DNA from: Apostichopus japonicus
Taxonomy: Eukaryota > Echinodermata > Holothuroidea > Aspidochirotida > Stichopodidae
Assembly (NCBI RefSeq): GCF_037975245.1
Contig: NC_092572.1
Coordinates: 14,140,269 to 14,204,268 of the forward strand
DNA: 64,000 nucleotides
Direction: 5' to 3'
The notes below the pieces were generated by a model. That model saw only the letters and a list, made by a program, of their open reading frames with translations. It was not told the origin of the DNA and made no database searches. Made by a program: the position numbers and the translations under genes. Positions within the stretch are counted from its first letter, which is position 1, and each line of letters begins with the position of its first letter. Below, piece after piece: positions 13,684 to 25,700 of this stretch.

Positions 13684-14152
13684 ACTCGTCAAAATGACAA
13701 AATTCGGAAAAAGACGTTTTGCCGAGCTTAACAACTCGTCAAAACGACAAAATTATTAAATTTGCCGAGATACAACAAGTCGTCAAACTGACAAAATTCT
13801 GAAAATTGACGTTTTGCCGAGATACAATAACTCATCAAAATGACAAAAATCTGAAAATTGACGTTTTGCCGAGATACAAAAAGTCGTCAAACTGACAAAA
13901 ATCTGAAAATTGACGTTTTGCCGAGATACAGCATGTCGTCAAAATGACAAAATATTGAAAATTGACGTTTTGCTGAGATACAACAAGTCGTCAAAATAAA
14001 AAAAAATCTGAATTTTAACGTTTAGCCGAAATATAACAAGTCGTCAAAATGAAAACAAAGTCTGAAAATTGACGTTTTGTTGAGTTACGACAACTCGTCA
14101 AAATGAGAACAATCTGAAAATTGACGTTTTGCCGAGATACAAATCGTCAAAT
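13684..14152 (+). repeat. Minisatellite, about nine units of about 51 bases
   Basis: Each unit carries a CGTCAAAATGAC-like box followed by GAAAATTGACGTTTTGCCGAG and ATACAA. Units vary between about 45 and 53 bases and have point changes. Within a unit, TCGTCAAAA and TTTTGCCGA/GACGTTTTG can partly pair, so the array could form repeated hairpins. It lies inside the 12827-17580 insertion. Confidence 0.85.
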
Positions 14153-14445
14153 CGTTACAAATGTAACATCTCCCTAAGGTAGTATGGTTTCTCTTAGCTG
14201 TTGGCGGCTTTGCTCATCACGAGCATTACTCTAGCCTAACTTAAAACTAACTTTTCCTAGCTAAGTAATACCTAGTTACATAATTGAAGGTCACATACTT
14301 TTACATGAAACTTTGGAAGGTACTAGCATAGTTTATACTTAAGTAGTTACTTTGCTACAAAGGACAAGGAGGGGAGGGGGGGGGGGTGAGTTTAGACCGA
14401 ATTACTAGAAAATCTGTATAGCAACCTTTAATACTGTCTTGTCAA

Positions 14446-14730
14446 ATGCTTCAATTAATGAAGGATCTTTTACGATTTATCAAAGAAACATGGCTTATTC
14501 ATTGGCTGACACAATTTCTTCAAGGATGGCCCAGACAAGTAAGGTTGGATAAAGGGTTATCGAAAACATTGGAAATAAAGGTTGGTGTGCCTTGGGGTGG
14601 GAGGGGGGCCATTATATGCTATATTATTTACTATATATACTGATGAAATTAGGTCAAACTCACATATTTCTATAACAAAATATGCCGATGATACTGCTGT
14701 ATCATGTACAATTCATAAGAGCTCTGTTGA
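14446..14730 (+). pseudogene. Reverse transcriptase relic of a LINE
   Basis: Reading across one frame change near 14635, the protein runs through a GVPQG-like box (here GVPWG, damaged), an IYTDEI stretch and a YADD catalytic motif (bases 14681-14692). This is the order of RT motifs in non-LTR retrotransposons. The upstream endonuclease and most of the RT are missing. It is a small dead fragment carried inside the larger insertion. Confidence 0.65.
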
Positions 14731-14898
14731 AACTGACCAATGAAATTTTCAGTGTTCTGTAATTGACATAGTTCCAACATGTGACCGCAAGACTTTATTG
14801 CGTAACTCCCCCCCCCCCCCCCCAAAAAAAAATAAGGGAAATTTGTTTTTGAAAATAAACCATAAAACATGAAGGTCTCATTCTATCAAGGTCGCAAC

Positions 14899-14900
<2 letters not shown>

Positions 14901-14933
<33 letters not shown>
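14901..14933 (+). repeat. ATT trinucleotide microsatellite
   Basis: Eleven uninterrupted ATT units. A run of about 16 C lies just upstream, near 14808-14823. Confidence 0.95.
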
Positions 14934-15670
14934 GAGGGATCTGATGTGGCTAGAACCTCCAAAACTGAGTACTGGGAGTATACAGTGACGACAGTTTGAC
15001 CTTTTTTTGCAAAGCATTAAGGTGTTAAAAAAGTATATTATATAGTATTTAGTGTGGCTTACGTTGTGTCTTTCTTTAACCAAAATGCTAAGGAAAATGT
15101 TTGCAATACTATTATTCTACCCTGGCACATGTGATCTGTACAGTGCCTGTCTGGTACCATTTTATATTGCAAAAAAAAGCAAAGAAAAGAAGAATGAAGT
15201 TTCTTAAATACACATCATCTATATTAATTTAGAATACAATATACTTTTAGAAAAAGTAAATGCTGCTGCAAGACCTGAGTTTACAAGAATGGCTAATACG
15301 ATTTACAGTGATCAGAATAACCCTTTGTATACTGTAGTACTGTACTGAAACTCTCCTGCACAAATCAGGCAGAAATCTAAGAAATCCACACAAAATACCG
15401 AACGTAAGTTTACAGCAACTCATTTATTTACCGTGTTGCTTTATACATTTCATTCGAGCACTTAGAATGTTTGTTATAGTCTGTTTGTTATATCGTTTTA
15501 TGTAATAACTTTTGTATTAGTAGATGTATTTTATATGATATCCTATCATCTTGACATTTTCTCCCTTTTTATATTAGTTATTCTTGGACTGTTTGGTATC
15601 CTATCATCTTAAAAAAAACTTTTATATGAGTTATTCTTCTTGTTGAGGTGTTATATGACTCCTCTCTATA

Positions 15671-15955
15671 ATTTTTATATGTATACTGGAAGGAAATAAA
15701 AAGAAGGAACAACATACTACTGTACATCTTGGAAACACTTGAACAATGGCACAGTTATTTCCTTCTTTAAATCTGAGGATTCACACGAGGTTGGGTTGGA
15801 TATTATGAATGTGCCTGTGAGCGTAAGAATTTTTTTATATGTATACTGGAAGGAAATAAAAAGAAGGAACAACATACTATAGTACAACTTGGAAACACTT
15901 GAACAATGGCACCGTTGTTGGGTTGGTTATTATGAATGTGCCTGTGAGCGTAATA
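15671..15955 (+). repeat. Two-copy tandem repeat
   Basis: Blocks 15671-15828 and 15829-15955 both begin TTTTTATATGTATACTGGAA and end in a shared GAATGTGCCTGTGAGCGTAA segment. The second copy has lost about 30 bases in the middle. Confidence 0.85.
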
Positions 15956-16185
15956 AAATTTCACATTCGGTTTAAGGGGATAGTATAGTGGAATAGCTTC
16001 CCAAAGCGTTTGAAGGATACTTAGAAACTATCGTCAGAGACATTTCACGTAATACACTTACTTGAAAATGAAGAATTGCACACAATTTTCCGTAGTCTGT
16101 GTGCTTTATAAGAGTTCCGACTTAACAGATTACGCCACTGGAACTATTATTTTTGCAACTGCATGTGTTCACATTTCATCATATA

Positions 16186-16640
16186 CCTTGTCTATTTTAT
16201 ACATTATAGAAAATGGTGGGGGTTCTTTAAAATTAATAGGACCAATATATAACCCTTTCAGCAGCCGGCTCTCCTTGCCCTCCCTACCTCAACATCTCTC
16301 TATCCGACACCCTACATTTCACCCAAGAAACACATACTAAAACACTTACATCCGCCCATACCCATACAAATTCCTTGTCTATTTTATACATTGCAACAAA
16401 ACGTGGGCGTTCTTTTTAAATTAATAAGACCAATATACCACCATTTCAACAGCCGGCTCTCCTTGCCCTATATACCACCTCCCCTCGTCATATCCGACTC
16501 CATCCATGTCACTCAAGAAAAACATACTAAAACACGTATGTTGATACCTGCGTATAACCCATTCCTTGTCTATTTTATACAGTAAACCGTGGACATTCTT
16601 TTTAAAATTGATAAGACCAATGTACCACCCCTTCGATTAT
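16186..16640 (+). repeat. Three-copy tandem repeat, period about 188 bases
   Basis: CCTTGTCTATTTTATACA recurs at 16186, 16373 and 16564. It is followed each time by a TTCTTTTTAAAATTAATA-like stretch and, in the first two copies, AGCCGGCTCTCCTTGCCCT. It is non-coding. Confidence 0.85.
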
Positions 16641-17399
16641 TTTCTTCTATCGTAAGGTTATTCCACCTAACCCCCCCTTCCTCTCCCCATGTGACAGTGA
16701 ACATTCACGGTGTACCCAATGGCTACTACGCACAAAAGTGACGAATACAAGTCTGTGACAGGACGAAACTTCAAAATTTAGTTCTAGCATAGTGCCGAAT
16801 GTGTGGCGAATGTCTAAAATTAACTGAAAATGACATGACATAACGACGAAAATTTTTACACTAAAATTACTACTATGTAAGAAATTTCAGCAACAAACAT
16901 GAGAACTCAAAGTTCTATTTGTTATATTTAAAATATTGAAAACTTTCGGTAAAAAAGATCCTCTTTTAGTTACGTTATACTAAAGTCAAAATATGAAAAT
17001 CTTTAGAGCGCGTTTTCTCAAAACTCACATTTTGAACATTCGTCACTACGCCAGAACGGGGACGATATACCCGATCACTTGTTATCGATGAAGTGGTGTG
17101 TTGCCGGATTTTGTCAAGGTCTTGGTACTACGAGCGTTTCATAGCACAATTGTACAATTGTTTAAGGCGTCCATACACACACACGCGTTATGATAAACCA
17201 TAGATGGTATATATACATATATATATATATCTACATTAGTGAGAGATGAAAATGGAAACGTCAAAAATGGAGTTGTCGGTGTAAGGGGTAGGGTGAGACG
17301 CACCCCCCCCCCCCCCGTAATCCTCGATTCGTCACTGGCTACTATGTGTATATAATAGTGATCAGCGCTTTAATTATGAATGTTCCTCTTGTCTTCCCG

Positions 17400-17545
17400 G
17401 TGTCTTGGCGTTTATCTTCTACTCCCTCCTTTTCTCCTTTTTCTCTCTTTCTTTTTTTCTTTTCCCTTCCTTCCTCTCCTTCCTCCTCTTTTTTCCCCCT
17501 CTTTTTCCCTTTTTTCTTCTCTTTTTTTTTCTCTCCTCTTTTTCT
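17400..17545 (+). repeat. Polypyrimidine (C/T) tract
   Basis: About 145 bases are almost purely T and C. Long open frames on both strands here are low-complexity artefacts. The tract lies just inside the right end of the 12827-17580 insertion. Confidence 0.9.
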
Positions 17546-17580
17546 TACCCGGGGGGCGCGCCCCCCTGGATACGCGCCTG

Positions 17581-17788
17581 ATAATATAGTCATCGTAATG
17601 TGAACATGACACCAGTGACAAAGGTTGTGCCATCTATTAGGTTTTAGTTTCGATTCGGGCTGGCTGTTTATTTAGTGCTGCAACCTTTGTACCTTGTATC
17701 TGGATTATACATCAAGACACCTCGTGTGATATCGTTTACTGTGTAGTCAATGCCGTTTATATTTCAATGACAGTGATATTGTTTCATT
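17581..17788 (+). repeat. Dispersed repeat A, right part of copy 1
   Basis: This continues the match to 56330-56533, for example GGCTGGCTGTTTATTTAGTG in both, after the 4754-base interruption. Confidence 0.8.
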
Positions 17789-17800
17789 GTTTCATTGATA

Positions 17801-20800
17801 TTGTTTCATTGTAACTCTCTACCAAAGTTGTCATATTTGACCACCAAACTTAAAACTAGATCAAGCTACCTTACCTCAGTAACGCGATCTCGTAATGTAG
17901 CCTTCAAGCAATTACGATTAATACAGGAAAAGTTCAAACATGTTTCATATTATACGATACGAATATGTTTGCAACATGTGTATGGCTAAGATAATTATAT
18001 TCAATCATTTATTTAGAGTAAGATTGGTCTACATTGTCCTTGCTATCAAGTAGTACCAGACTATCTCGCTTTAATTATCAACACTTCGGGGTTTGTAATA
18101 ATTCCGACATGGCAAACATAATAAAATCTTTTTTGCCAATACATATATGGAATACTCGCTACTGAACAGTAATCTGTTTATGATTAATTGGTGGAATTAT
18201 TCAGACGTTGTAATGGAATAATATGGACCGCAAAATGGTGTACGAAACCCTACCGAATCTCTCACGGATTAGTTATTGCAATAAAATTACACAATTACAA
18301 CATTTAATTAAGAAACCTAGACAATGATGGTTTTACAAATAATGCATAAATCATTCCAAAACATTGGATGCACTTTTCATGACTAAGGTATTGGGGCGAT
18401 ATTTTGTTCCTAAAACGACTGTATTCAGTGTATCGTAAATCAATCTACACCATTTGGTACTTAGCACAAGAGGATGTTACATTTTGTTAAAAAGTATTGA
18501 ACGTATAGCAATAATAATCGAGCTACAGAAAATAAGCATTACTTCAAAAATGACAAATGATCATGTTTCTTTTTATATATTTACATATGTATTTTAAAGT
18601 ATGAACTATCGTTATGCAATTTTACTTTGCTTTAAATTTGTAAATATATCACATAATTTTAATGTGAGAATAGGTTTGAGCCTTACACATACCGCTGCCA
18701 CGCCCACTATATTATTGGTACTGCCAATCATCTTTTCATGTTCGAAAACTTAACGTATAGAATGTATAGCTTTTCATGTAACTAATTTTAACAGTTACAT
18801 GTTGGTTAAAGCAGAAAACTATTACTTGTCAATATTTAGCCAATGACATTTTCCATGGGATGACAATTATCACATATTATTATGTAACAGCGCTTAAACA
18901 AGAATGGTGTAATTGAGGACTTTCATGAAAATTCATGAACTTTCATGATCTTTACCTCTTCAGTTGAACATCTTATTGGATATTTCTCTTCTGATATAGA
19001 AATAAAGCAAACTTGTATCGATTCATTTCATCAGAATAAACGGTTTAATATAGAAATCATTATTTTGTTTCGGCAAGTCATGGTGCCGTGATACTTTTTA
19101 TCATATTCTATTGAGTATAAAAAATGAAATCTACCGAAAAATGAAATCTACCGAAAAGACAGCTCGGCCCCAAAAATTCACCCTAAGCGACTTCCATGCT
19201 CCAATTGAAATTTGCATGTGGATTATGTCCACAACGTCACTTCCTGTCTGGTGGATCAATCTTGAATCCATTCACTGATCCTTGCACTAATCCTTGGGAA
19301 CGCACATGTATTCTTACGCAGTTCATAACGTGACTAAATAACGTTAGCAACGTGAATGTTAACGATGGGTTGAGAACGGTAATCTTAAATACCTGGACGT
19401 AATCTCCCTCAGTGCAATAGCGCAGTTTGCTAAACAATTCATATTATAAAGAATATTCTGAGCACTTACAATATCTACGATCAGGCGCCGTGGTATTAGA
19501 AACAAACCGACGTGATTGATATAAATTAATAAGATAACGTACCGTAAGTAGACGTCTTGTATGAGATTTTGTCAAAGAGTGCCACGCTGAACGTTACCAT
19601 CAGCTCCTTTACTACTAGCCTTAGCATTGGCTTGAGCTTACTCGTGCGAGAATATACTACTTCAAAGAACACCGCGTCTGAGTTGCGGTCACCAGCCTTC
19701 CGGAGGCCGGAAAGCTCAACTCTTTGAACAAATGCCAGGTACACGATTGCTTTCTTCATAGTGAGCAACTTCAGAGGATAACGACAATGTCCCGGCAGAG
19801 AATTACAACTTTCCTTAAAGCTGTAAACAGTCAATACAGCATATACAACAACAAATAGCAAAAAGCTATCAAAAGTTAAAATACTACGCAAGTTCGGTTA
19901 CAAGACATTATATTGTTGACGTCTGACAGGTCTCCTAGTTGCAACACTTACTGTTGCATTTACCGCGAAATATATACATAATGCGGCATAAAAGCATGAA
20001 TCTTTCAAACATGTTTTACTTAAGGCCTATTAGCAACCTTGCCACACGCAAATTTCAATTGGAGCCCGAGAGGGCTCTGTGTCTGTTTTTCCATAATACA
20101 CATCAGGGACGTCGGCTTCTCTAAAACGACAAAAAAGCAGGATCGATAATACCTAATTAACACCGAAGTAAAATTGCATTAGATAACAACTAATTAGAAC
20201 CTTGAATGTATCACCCAGCTATTAAAATCTCCTTTCTGCCATTTTAATTTTACGTTTATGTTTAAAGTTAATACATCGATGACAGGTTTTGCCCCATTTC
20301 CGGCTTATACTCATATTTGTTACAGCGGTAATGCTGACCTTATCGTATGAGTTTCAAAGTCGGCCTCAATATTCGTTGATTCATTGATGCTCATGGAAGT
20401 ATAGGCCTACTGCGCTAAACATGACATCCAACATATCATAATCCGAGGTTGAAGTCGAAGAAGAACCAGCTGATGGCTACATTGAATTGGAATAGGTAGA
20501 TTCATTGTTCAGCGAGTCTTCATCAACTTCAGTAAACAAAATGATGACATTGAACTTTACCGAGTTGGGGATGATACTAATGTAGCTCATGTGCCTCAAA
20601 TGGAAGCAAATCCATATTTGTGTTGGTAACTCCTTCCAGAAAGAGTTCCTCCAATTGACAAACCATTTGTATTTAATCCGGCAATCCAGGACCGTCTTCA
20701 ATTTTGGTTTGTTTTAATTTTTTCTGGTCGTGAATATAACTAGTTTAGAATGGCATAATAAATTCAGTAACTTGAATCCTCTATATTATTTTTTCCCTTT

Positions 20801-21871
20801 AAGTTAAGCTTGTCTGTCGCGTTAATATAGTGTAAATTGCAATTAAAATAACACATTCAGTGCAAGCAGCTGACGTACAGTCTACACTGTGCTTACTTTG
20901 TTATCATCATAATGACGTCACATGCGATCATCATACAGTTTTTCGCGAAATGCCATGATTGTTTTTTTTTAAAAAAACACAGGTTTTGAATTTAAGATTT
21001 CCCAACATCGGATTGACGCCACGTTTCAGATATTTAAAATGGAAACCAACTAGAATAACCACTAGAATAACGTCAATAAAATCGTATTTTTTCGTTCATC
21101 TTTAAGTAATGGGCGTGGATGACTGGTAAAGCAAGCTTTGGTATTGGTTTCTTAAGCAAAGCCGACTATGTGGACTTGTGTCAGCTATTTCTTATTCAGA
21201 AGGTACTGTTTGAGACATCATTGACTAGATTGCCTCTGAAGAATCGTCATTCTACAAGTATATATTCACTATTCATAACGTCAGACCTCGTGACCTAGTG
21301 GGGACATCTGAAGCGTACATTAATACACAATCTTCACCACTTAGATCTTCCTATCTTTATAATGGCGTTTTCCGAAGCAGAGCGAGCCGTTTGAAAAAGA
21401 AAACATCCCATATATTAATTCCTTTGCTAGCAGTTGAATTATTCATGACTTAGTTCTGATAAATTGTTTACCACGCTGTAGTGTCAATACGACGACAGGG
21501 TTAGGGTCAGCTAGATTGTGTTTAAAATGAAACACAAACTAGCGATCTGTTGTCACGATAACTTACAATTCTTTGTATATCTGCAAACACGTGATTGTTT
21601 CTTTTGTTTTGGTTCTCTGGTACAAAATCAATAGAAGCCAGACTAGTACTATACAAGACCTGTCACGAAAGGGTAGTCTTTCATCAACATGACAGTGGGC
21701 TGCCTCCCTGCAAATTAATATTAATTAATATTACATTAATTGCTAAAATTGCTTGAGTTGTGCACTTCAGTGTCGGTGTACAGAATAAAACTCTTTAATT
21801 TTGAACAATAACGCAATTTGTAGTTTTTTATTTAGCGATTGATTAAGCCATGAGTTTGATTGGAAACTCAA
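17801..21871 (+). repeat. Segmental duplication, copy 2
   Basis: Direct copy of 1361-6160. It lacks the block equivalent to 2410-3200. At that junction (about 19121-19153) the stretch AAAATGAAATCTACCG occurs twice in tandem, a typical scar of end joining with templated filler. It also lacks the foldback element. Confidence 0.85.
19237..19891 (-). pseudogene. Candidate relic exons of the unrecognised gene (copy 2)
   Basis: On the minus strand 19891-19526 is open for 121 codons, ending next to a good donor-like TACG/GTACGT. The homologue of the other open segment (19437-19237) is cut short by an extra base near 19254 and by the 0.8 kb deletion. The intact and damaged segments are therefore swapped relative to copy 1. 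There is no ATG start and no recognised domain. The plus strand also shows an open stretch around 19550-19710, so the coding strand is unsettled. Confidence 0.25.
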
Positions 21872-22780
21872 TCTCTGGTACACATGCGATTCCTCCAAGA
21901 AGAACAAAATCAACCTGCTGTGAAATATTTGTCTTTCCCGTCCTCATCCGCGTACACGTCTTCCAATAAATCATGAAAACCGCTTCAGGACCTGCTCATA
22001 CGGTCAAAACTTTTGTTTTTCCCTATCCCATCAAAATAATGTAAATGGACAAGATAATTCCTTGATATTTTCGTCATTTTCGTATCTGGTTATGTTACGG
22101 GAGAGTATATCATGGATATAAAGTGGTTCTTTGGCAAATCATGACGGCGGATAAATGATAAAACTCAAGAACTTCAACGATATTGCAATATTGTAAATTA
22201 TTTTCTAAAACAAAAAAATGTACTTCCGATTTTGTTGAGATGTGTTTAGAATATCATTGGAAAAGAAATTGTTCTAAATGCTTTTGCTTTGTACAGCTAA
22301 CTGCTTTTACATCATGCTTCAAACATAGATTGATATTAAGTCTTCTACTTTTCATTTAGTAATTATCTAAATGTTCTTGATGGTCTAATGGTAACGACGT
22401 CAATGTTGTTAATTACGAGTCGTAACGATTCTTTCTAAAAAAGAAACTAATATGAATGCCGCCACCATATTTAAGTATATATAATTCTCAAAGCGCTAGA
22501 TGTGCACGTTACGGATTAAAACAACAATATAACACCAGAACTGATGTATTCAAGATGGAATGATTCACTATTTGCATATATTAATTGTTGTTTCATAACA
22601 ACAGTACTGCAGCAGATCTGTTGTATTCACGATGGACTGTATCACTATGTGCATATATTATACGCTACACAGTTTGAATCTTTACATTTCATATCTCATA
22701 ATACATATTTCTTACAAAAGAGAACATGACATATCATAAATCTCAGATTGTTACTGGTTATGCAATTAATCATACGTATT
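21872..22780. other. Non-coding; partly homologous to 45.0-45.6 kb
   Basis: Stretches such as ATCATGAAAACC followed by a CTCATA segment also occur near 45108-45140, which extends the third, diverged copy of the segmental duplication. No gene was seen. Confidence 0.45.
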
Positions 22781-25700
22781 TAAGCAGACATTCTGTTTAA
22801 ATGTTTGCTAAGTTTTTACAATATGCAATTCTCATGACTTTAATACTCACAAAGTTAACACTAACATGTTGAATACGGCAGAACACTGTTACTTGACAAA
22901 AGGGTACGTTTAACGTTACAGGTTTTCATTGGCAATCAATGTAACATGTTACTATGTACACGCACCTGAGATATAATTATCTGATTAGGGATATGTTTTA
23001 TAATATATTGTGCCGTGATGGTAAACATGTACTGATAAACATGTTCAGAACTACTGGTTTAACATTTTTGCGTCGTTTGTTTAATTGCTTAAATATAACC
23101 AATATTGTAAAGAACAAAAGCATAATACAATTTAATCAAGTTAGCTATGATAATTTTAATAGCTTCTCTTGTGTACAAAAAGTAATCTCTTCAGTTTGAA
23201 CTGGGATTAAAATTCTTACAGATGAGTTTAGCTAACACATTTATAGGGACACATTCTCATCATATCATATAAACAAATATTTCTATTATAAATATATTAA
23301 CAACATGTCCTTTCTCTAAAGATAATATATTTTGTACAACTATAAAGAAAATTAGATACTCATTGACAAATATTTGCAACCCTTTTACCCATTCCCACCC
23401 TACCAACCCACACATCCTCCCACGTATCCCATCCTTCAACTGCTCCTACCGTAAATAACCCGTCTAACCCCTCCATGAATTAAATATTTTAATTTCAATA
23501 TTTTGTTTCATTTATCTGACGCATTAGCAATACACTGTTTACTTTCTAGTACTCAACATGTCTGTAATCTGGGAAAAATTTAAGGAAAATCACGTCAGTT
23601 GAAACAACGGGAAGTAGATCAAGATATCGACAGCCCTTCATGAAACTAACGGTGTACTAAATACATGAGTGCCTACTATAATGCCATAAACGCACTCAGT
23701 TAGTGATTGTTATTAAGGTTATTAAAATTACTAGCAATGTATACAAAAAAAAAACAAATATTGCTGCTTGACAAATGCATGAAACTGAAAACAAATTACT
23801 CAGTAACTTGAATATAAATAAACTTTGTTTTAATATTTTTTTAATAAAGTTTAAATAGAACGTTTTCCATGTAATACCCATATCATATGGTAAATTAATC
23901 GTTTATGAAAACGATCTCATCCTATTAAAACTGATTTGATAAGTTACAGCTATTATTTGAATGACTGATTCAAGAGAAGCAGTTTGACACTATAAACTAG
24001 ATGGTATCTTTATGACTCAACGTAATGGGCATACTTGTCGGGCCTATTACGGCATTACAGCAGTAAACTGAACTAATACTAGTATAAAAGAATATTTCAC
24101 TTCTTGCTGTTAAACATTTAATGCTTTCAGCAATCTTGCAGACATTACAGTTGATAAATAATCACCTCAGCAAGCATTTGACACCTTTGTAATAGATCCT
24201 AATTAGGTATCGAAACAAACTGCAATCAAATCAAGGAATTTTGTGTTTGGTCAGAATATTTTATTTTATTTGTTGAAGTAGACAATCTTCAGTGCCTAGT
24301 AGTTGTGGTATCTAAACCTAATAAACAATCCTCCAACGTTCAATAAAGATCAAGTACAATCCACTTATTTATCGATCTTTAGTGATTCGAAAAACAACAA
24401 TAGTAAACCTATCATGCCGTTTTTGCTTATGTCAATTTTGAGATGCCAGAGTGTTATAGTACAATGTAAATGTTCTAGTTAATTTGATCTATTTCTAATA
24501 AAGGTAAATGGTTATTTGATGAGGGTGTGTATTTTCCAATATTAGGACTGTACAGCCTTACTAATACAAATTATCCAGAACAGTTATGTTGGCCATTTCT
24601 TATAAAAATAGTGTGTTCCACTCTTTTCAAAAGTCTTCCTCTAAAGTCTGTATGTAGAATGCGACTATAAGAGTCGCCTTTGTTTGATCCCTTTTAATCT
24701 AACACAGAAAAATAAAATGTTAAAGTGATTTTATACATCACATTGTGGACTTATGATAAAGTTAAGGATGTCTAAACCTTTATAGTTTAAACCAGTGTGT
24801 ATGCTACTATCTATAATTACCGATATTGTAAAAGAACAAAAACATATACACAAACTAATACAGTATGATCACTGACTGAAAATAACAGTTTGAAAGTGAA
24901 ATCCTTTACCTGACTTTCTGGCAATGTGTAACCACTTTTGTGAGCAACATTCAGTGTATATAGCAAAGAGTGTGTGTTAATAAGCATCTAGTGAAACTTG
25001 TGACAAACCCAGATCATACCGAAGTACAGATTCAATGATGTAGTTATGAATAATTACCAAACAATTCCTTCAGACTGCACTTATTAACGAAACTAATTGA
25101 GTGTTTTCTTGTAAGGAAAACCTACGTAAAAGTAATTACAATTCGTATATAAGACCCTGAGCCGGTAATTACTTAAAAAAGCAACAACTAAAATCCATTA
25201 AAGACATATACGCTTGGTGTGAAATGTTCTATCATACTTGACTTGACTTCATTCTGTTAAAACACAGGTTCAACACTTATTAAATGGAGACACAAATTTT
25301 TTTCTTACTACTTATGATTCCCTTTGTATGTTCTAAATGCGGCATCAGTACAACAGGTGATGTATAAGCGTACTTTTTTCTTGAATATAGAATTTAGTTA
25401 GCTTTGACTAAATGTAAAATCGATAAAAGCTGATCGTCTTGTCAAGACTTTATAATGATACTCATGCAATAAAATGAGAAATGCAATTTATACTTCAATG
25501 ACGATAAATATCATTTCATCACATAGCCTACTCGATCAATTATTGAAGCTTATCAGGTTTCTTAAAATGACTATGGCATATTTTGTTAAAATCAAGCACA
25601 TACATTCATTAGTTTTAAAGATTTCCAAATGGAACGGTGAAAATACATTTTGTAGCATTTACTCAAGTTTATAAATTATCATGGAGCTCTATTTTAATCT

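Larger units (their letters stand above)
12827..17580. mobile_element. 4754-base insertion with inverted ends, splitting repeat A
   Basis: The left end reads CAGGGGCGTATCCAGG. The right end is the inverse complement of CAGGCGCGTATCCAGG, so the 16-base terminal inverted repeat has one mismatch. Bases on either side are contiguous in the uninterrupted copy at 54.9-56.5 kb, so the block is an insertion. The flanks GTAATAAT and ATAATATA could be a decayed 8-base target duplication, as expected for hAT-type elements, which often begin CAGGGG. A subterminal inverted pair (about 13214-13255 and 17035-17075) is also present. No transposase reading frame is visible, and the interior contains a minisatellite, an RT relic and tandem repeats. 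It is therefore non-autonomous or built from nested insertions. Confidence 0.7.

Noticed and set aside
17342-17633. Several open frames on both strands
   Set aside because: They are products of the polypyrimidine tract (Lys/Glu/Arg or Ser/Phe/Leu runs), not genes.
19526-19891. Signal peptide at the start of the 121-codon minus-strand frame
   Set aside because: The frame begins with TTG and not ATG, and the hydrophobic part coincides with a T-rich tract before an acceptor-like TTTACAG.
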